Assembly: GCA_021464525.1 (NCBI GenBank)
Contig: JADRCO010000780.1
Location: 1 to 26,549, forward strand
Direction: 5' to 3'
DNA length: 26,549 nucleotides
Source of the DNA: Rhizophagus sp. LPA8_4_AMF
Lineage: Eukaryota > Glomeromycota > Glomeromycetes > Glomerales > Glomeraceae
Shown here: positions 21,824 through 26,549 of the stretch, piece after piece
Layout of the letters: every line of letters begins with the position of its first letter
How positions within the stretch are numbered: the stretch's first letter is position 1
The notes under the pieces: generated by a model
Told to the model about the DNA's origin: nothing
Seen by the model: the letters and a program-made list of their open reading frames with translations, nothing else
The model's database searches: none
Made by a program: the position numbers and the translations under genes

Positions 21824-23131
21824 AGGATCTTCAGGGTGATTTATCTTTAGAAAGCTATAGAATGTTGCAAAATAATCAGTTATAATGATTAATAATTTTA
21901 ATTCGCAATTTTATTTTTATTTCACAGAGTAAATATAACTATTACAAAGAGAGAATGAGTAAACGTCCATGTATCAAACACGTGACATTTCTCCAACCAA
22001 ATATATTACACGTGACGAATTAAACTTGATCTTTTTAAAGTTAAAATAAAATAAGTAAAATAAATAATTAGCAGAAAAGATTTTTTCGCACATCTTTTGA
22101 ATAGATGAGACAAGCAAAAATCATCATTTTTTACAAAAAAAATGATATATTAAAAAATATCGTAAAAAATTTATCTTTAAAACTTAATATAAAGATATTA
22201 AAAATTGCTAATAAACGCCTTCAATATCTCTATAGAAAATCCCATGAATTTTAAGATGATAATTTCATGTTACCTATTTGCGTATTAAATATAATCAGTA
22301 TACTATTTCTTTTTTTTTTTTTTTTCTTATACCATATTTTAAAGAAATTTAAGTAATAACAAGATTTCATATTATTGATTATTAAAAGTTAGGAAAAATC
22401 TGATTATTTAAAATCTGAGAGAATAAAACTTAATCTTAACTTTTTAGTAATAATAATTTATAATCAATCCTTAGTTAACTTTATTTTTAAAAATTTTATA
22501 ATAATGAATAAAGTTGCAAAAAAATTTTTACTTTTATTTATTTAAGTAAATAAATAGTAATATTAAAATAATTAATTTGACTAATATTAAATCCATTTTG
22601 TAGTACTATAATAGATTGTAATATTATCTTTAGATTTAGCCCGATATAAAAATATAAAATAGGATTTAAATGATAATTTATTTTGAGATTTTATGTACGT
22701 TTATAATATTACCAATAATATTTACAAATGGTTCATCTGATCATTTAAAGGTCGAATTTTCGAATTTTTCGATAACATAGCGTTCAATAATATCATAATT
22801 TTCGATTCATTTGACTCATATTCTGATCGGTAAATTTTTTAGGAGAGAATTTAATATAATTTTTATCAAACTAAGAAATGAGGAACTTGAAAAATATAAA
22901 TTAAATTATAACTTGACTTATTGGTCTGATCATATTTGTCACAACTCTTACACTATTACATACACACATATCACAAATTTTCATGTAATAACAAATTAAT
23001 CTATTATTCGCTTTTCAAAACCATTTAATGTGATCACTTTATTATAATTTTATTGATAGTAACCAATCTAGTTCTTCCTATATTATAAGAAAATTAATGT
23101 ACTTGTAATAATTACTAATACTAGTACATAA

Positions 23132-25461
23132 CTAATGGTTAGATTTTTTAGATTTTCTACTCAATTCATAATTCCATGCATCAAACCAAAGATGTTGTTT
23201 TGGTTCAATTGGAATAGCTCCTTTACCTTTCAATTTATTAACCCAATGTTTAAGTGGTGTCTCACCATTATTTCTTAAAGTTGGTTTCAAACAATCCAAC
23301 ACATATTTAAATAATAAATCACCAGTAAGATCAGGGATTTTAAGCATACTAGCAACATCATCAGCTGATTTAACTTTAATATGTATAGGTTTCCAAATAT
23401 CTTCTCCGCTTCCCCAGCTACCACCACTAGTATTTGCACTAATTCCAAGTACAAATATATGCTTAGGGGTAAGTTTTGAAAATTTTCTATAGCCACTATT
23501 ATAATAAGGATGAATTTTCAATGGATCTTCAAATGAAAGATCTACACCATACATATTAAACGGATCTCTGAAATAAAATTGAAATGTAATTTGTAATTAG
23601 CACCAATTTATTGTAAAAGTAATATAATTATTCTTGTTAAATTAGAAAGCATACCTGTTTTCATCTTCAACATTGCTAAGATTAAATAATTGTTAAATAA
23701 TAATAAGTATAAATAAATAAAATATATAAAATAATAATATAATTTATTAATAAAATCTACCTTAAAATTTTCAAGTCATTAGTAGGTAAGATTACAACAG
23801 ATGCTGTCCATCTAGCATATGGATTGCATGCGTCATGATTAGACATACACATAGTTGTAATAATAGCTGTTACTGATACTTCATCATTTGCAGGAGAAGT
23901 AATCTTAATTCCAGTTCTTTTAACTGTGGTGCATTCGTCATAATCCTCAATTTCATCAAAGAAAGAAATTTGTTTGGTATACGGACTAATAGACTCAAAA
24001 ATAGCTCGAATTTCTGGATCATGTTCTATTACATCCGGCTTTTTTTGTTTTATAGGAAATTTCTCAATTATATTATTAGCAATTAATAATAAATCTTTAT
24101 CAAGATTTGAAAGTCGAGGATAATTATCAATTGCAAATTGACGAAACCAGCCTTTAGTTAATGTAGTACAGATCCTAACAAGTGCTAATTTATAAGAATT
24201 TTCTTGATCTTTGGAGATCATTGGAATAAGATATCTTTCAAGTGCAATAGCCATTGCTTCTTCTTTTATACAATTAATTTGTGTTTGATAGTCAAGTTTT
24301 TCAAAAAGTGATTTTTTTATCCATGCTTTAGACTACATTATAATAATTTAATTAGAAAATTAGTATTTAAATGAAATTTTAATTAAATACATAACCATTA
24401 TTATCCTAAGATTATACCTGATCATCCTTTAAACCTTGATAAATTGGATGATCACCATATTTAACACGTTCGTGTAAATCATCATGGGGAACACGTTTTT
24501 GTACAAAAAGATTATCTTCATTTTCTAAGAAATCATCATTGGACATATTTAAGTTGATATGTGCACCTGGTTCACCTCGTATAATTTCAGTTTCTTTAAT
24601 ACGAGTTTTCAACATAAGTTCAATTAACTCATCACGTTGTGGACTACATAGTGGTTGAATTGTTGAAACTTTATTATAATCACATAAAATTCTCAACAAA
24701 TGCAAATCTGAAATATTTTTATGAAAATCTGCTGGCCAATAAATATGAGATGTTTTCAAAGCTTCGAGAATTTTCAATGGAGCAACAATACATAAGAAAT
24801 TTGACAATAATGGAAACATTGTTTTATCTTCAATATTACGACATAATTCTAAAATCATTAGAGTACTCATTTTTGGGTGAACATCATTAAACCTTTCAAA
24901 TTCAATTTTATTGATTTCTTCATCATCTTGCACATCATGTACATCATCTTGCATATTATCTTCAGAATCAATAGAATATTCAGAATCATTAGAATTTTCA
25001 GAATTATCTTCAGAGATGTTGTCATCCTCATCACTTTCATCATCATTATTTTTTTCATCACTTTCTTTTTTATTCAAATTCGCATTCGATTTCATGTTTC
25101 TGAGATCCACTTTCTTGGAGACAAGTTCAATATCAAAGCTAATAAGCTTTTTATCTGTAGATCGATCAATATACTCTCCAACAAGTTTTAGTCCACCTCC
25201 TGGATAATGAATTAATTTTATATTTTTAAAAGTTGCATTAGATTCTTCAACTTTCTTAATAAATAAAGTTGTTTGTAAAGGAGTTGCCACTAAATCCCAA
25301 TCATTAGGTTCACGGAAAGAAGAAATATGCCATTTTGCAGCACGTGAGCCAATAAGAACGGGATAACCTATAAGAGGAGTGTTGTCTTCATTATTGGTAA
25401 TATTATTTAAAATGGTTAATATTTCCTTATAATTATCAGCAAGAATTTCGGGATTAATCAT
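23132..25461 (-). CDS. Nucleotidyltransferase-like protein, 690 aa, four exons
   Basis: Exons are 25461-24418, 24332-23761, 23675-23655 (21 nt) and 23567-23132. All three introns (85, 85 and 87 bp) are GT-AG and the 2,073 nt close in frame with a TAG stop. The ATG at 25461 is the first in frame. Residues 36-58 (LIGSRAAKW ... NDWDLV) give GS at 38-39 and D54-x-D56, and FDIELV at 109-114 supplies the third acid: the pattern of the polymerase-beta nucleotidyltransferase fold. Residues about 125-180 are an Asp/Glu/Ser/Asn-rich linker. HDDLH at 326-330 precedes a helical region running into exon 2 (KEEAMAIALERYLIP, then GWFRQFA), which resembles uncharacterised phage and giant-virus proteins (DUF7275-like, from memory). 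The last 140 residues are unrecognised. Substrate is unknown. It is intact, unlike its neighbours. Confidence 0.78.
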
Positions 25462-26041
25462 TTTTTTAAAAAAAAAAAAATTCAGTAAAAATGTAACTAT
25501 TTTAAAATAAAGGGTCAAAGTTGAAAAGGAATTAAATGTTGAAAATGGAGTTATATCTGAAAAAAAAGATTATATTATATATTACAGTATTATATAAATT
25601 ATATGAAGTATGAATTAATGTTATTTTACCAAATCTAGTCAACTAATGGTACCGAACAATAATATTATTTATTCTTAATTGTCAGTTCATCATTCATCAT
25701 ATGAACTTACCATTAGTCAGTACAAATATTACATCATAATTATATATACTTTCATAAGTTTAAAGATTTCCAAAACAAAATTCTCCATTAAAAATTAGTG
25801 TTCCAATCCATGTCCATGATCAGAAAAACATGTGCTTCATCTGATCCAGCAACCGTCAAGAAAAATCCGATTTATCTGTTCCTTAGGAGTGATCATAAAA
25901 TTTTTTGGAATTATTTTCCTGTCATAATAAAATAGAAAACTATCATAAAGTAATTTAATATATTTTCCATCACAAGTGGTTTGTATACTTTATTAAAGTC
26001 TCCTCTTCATCAATATATCTATATTATCGTACGGCTAATCA
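25462..26041. promoter_or_regulatory. Upstream region of the nucleotidyltransferase-like gene
   Basis: The AT-rich stretch runs from the start codon to the foldback element. It begins with A/T homopolymers just 5' of the ATG (25462-25480) and contains no ORF. It should hold the promoter, but no TATA or initiator can be assigned. Confidence 0.4.
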
Positions 26042-26332
26042 CTATAAAAAAAGTAGATACATTTTTTATACTGAAAGATATGTTTTGTATACTGAGAGAT
26101 ACACCTAGATACATCTAGATATATCTAGATATGTTTTGAGATACGGAAAAATGCACAATTCCGTATCTTGCAAGATACATGTTATATACGGAAATACTGA
26201 AAAAATGTATCATGTGAGATACGGAATTGTGCATTTTTCCATGTCTCAAAACGTATCTAGATGTATCTAAACATATCTCTCAGTATACAAAATGCATCTT
26301 TCAGTATAAAAAACATATCTACTTTTTTATAG
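26042..26332. mobile_element. Foldback element: long near-perfect inverted repeat (291 bp)
   Basis: Arms 26042-26180 and 26205-26332 are inverted copies, both starting CTATAAAAAAGTAGATA and closing on GATACAT around a 24-base spacer. The left arm has one extra 10-bp TAGATATATC unit. Both arms contain repeated AGATAC/AGATAT hexamers and GCACAATTCCGTATCT. No ORF. The outer CTATA may include a TA target duplication, but flanking bases do not prove it. Confidence 0.85.
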
Positions 26333-26548
26333 GGAATGCAGATCATGCTCAAATAAACTATTGATATTCAATAATAAACTATTGATATCAATATTGTACG
26401 AAAATGAAATATTGGTCAAATGATCTGTGATGTGCACTATACGTTGATTTTGTGGTTGTATGACATGACAAACACATATAGTACGTGGTTCCAGTACAAA
26501 ATCTCGAAAATCACTTACACGACTGACACAAGACCGACAACGAAATCT
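26327..26548 (-). CDS. Possible partial gene at the right edge (weak)
   Basis: On the minus strand 73 codons stay open from the window edge to TAA at 26329-26327. The start of the frame (FRCRSCVSRVSDF, then FVLEPRTICVCH) has paired cysteines and a plausible codon mix. The latter part is AT-driven and reads through a tandem duplication into the foldback end, so it is unlikely to be coding. A GTAAGT donor-like site about 33 bases in (near 26515) could instead end an exon coming from outside. The product is not recognised. Confidence 0.22.
   Translation of the reverse strand, partial: RFRCRSCVSRVSDFRDFVLEPRTICVCHVIQPQNQRIVHITDHLTNISFSYNIDINSLLLNINSLFEHDLHSL
26352..26392. repeat. Two-copy tandem duplication
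   Basis: AATAAACTATTGATATTCAAT (one base dropped in the second copy) at 26352-26372 is repeated at 26373-26392. Confidence 0.8.
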
Positions 26549-26549
26549 C

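Larger units (their letters stand above)
21046..23131. other. Intergenic region, no gene seen
   Basis: AT-rich. It contains a more GC-rich patch bounded by GGCCGGTC (21502-21823), a small hairpin (21754-21780), two CACGTGAC boxes 30 bp apart (21979 and 22009) and a T16 run (22310-22325). The plus-strand frame at 22811-22999 has no recognisable content. Confidence 0.6.

Noticed and set aside
24877-25207. Ser-rich and Ile/Phe-rich plus-strand frames of about 100 codons
   Set aside because: Antisense of the acidic linker and adjacent part of the nucleotidyltransferase-like gene; composition follows from the repeat on the coding strand.
26042-26332. Transcription terminator or rho-independent hairpin
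   Set aside because: It is far too long, in a eukaryotic setting, and not at a gene 3' end.
1-26549. tRNA, rRNA or CRISPR array
   Set aside because: No cloverleaf B-box (GTTCRANYC) in context, no rRNA-like stretch, and no regularly spaced short repeats with unique spacers.

Overview
The window looks like nuclear DNA of an arbuscular-mycorrhizal fungus (Glomeromycotina, close to Rhizophagus). It is very AT-rich. Its genes carry short GT-AG introns of about 60-90 bases with GTATxx-type donors. Two protein-kinase genes have the cysteine-rich leader typical of the large Rhizophagus kinase family, and transposable elements fill about half the sequence. The organism is inferred from gene style; no marker gene is present.

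Layout. 1-167 (minus): 5' end of a kinase gene running off the left edge. 168-1208: AT-rich intergenic DNA. 1213-14218: a DNA transposon with 28-bp terminal inverted repeats, flanked by TTAA, carrying on the minus strand a six-exon transposase gene of about 1,070 codons, now broken. An 8.7-kb non-LTR retrotransposon (LINE, 3366-12050, minus strand) has inserted into exon 4 of that gene, leaving a 17-bp target-site duplication. The LINE has a gag-like ORF1 and an ORF2 with APE endonuclease, reverse transcriptase and RNase H; both ORFs are decayed. 14223-19279: long non-coding stretch with a 248-bp MITE (11-bp target duplication), a degenerate repeat block and simple repeats. About 19280-21045 (plus): decayed kinase gene with a 153-bp MITE (9-bp target duplication) in one intron. 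21046-23131: non-coding, with a small GGCCGG-bounded repeat. 23132-25461 (minus): the only complete gene, a four-exon, 690-residue protein with a nucleotidyltransferase signature and a 21-nt microexon. 26042-26332: a 291-bp foldback element. 26327-26548: a weak open frame reaching the right edge.

The genes do not form a pathway. The window is a record of nested transposition and decay around kinase-family genes, with one apparently maintained nucleotidyltransferase-like gene. The points most worth following are the TTAA-associated transposase family, the nucleotidyltransferase-like gene, and the fact that all five in-frame stops in LINE ORF2 are TGA and can be explained as CGA-to-TGA transitions.
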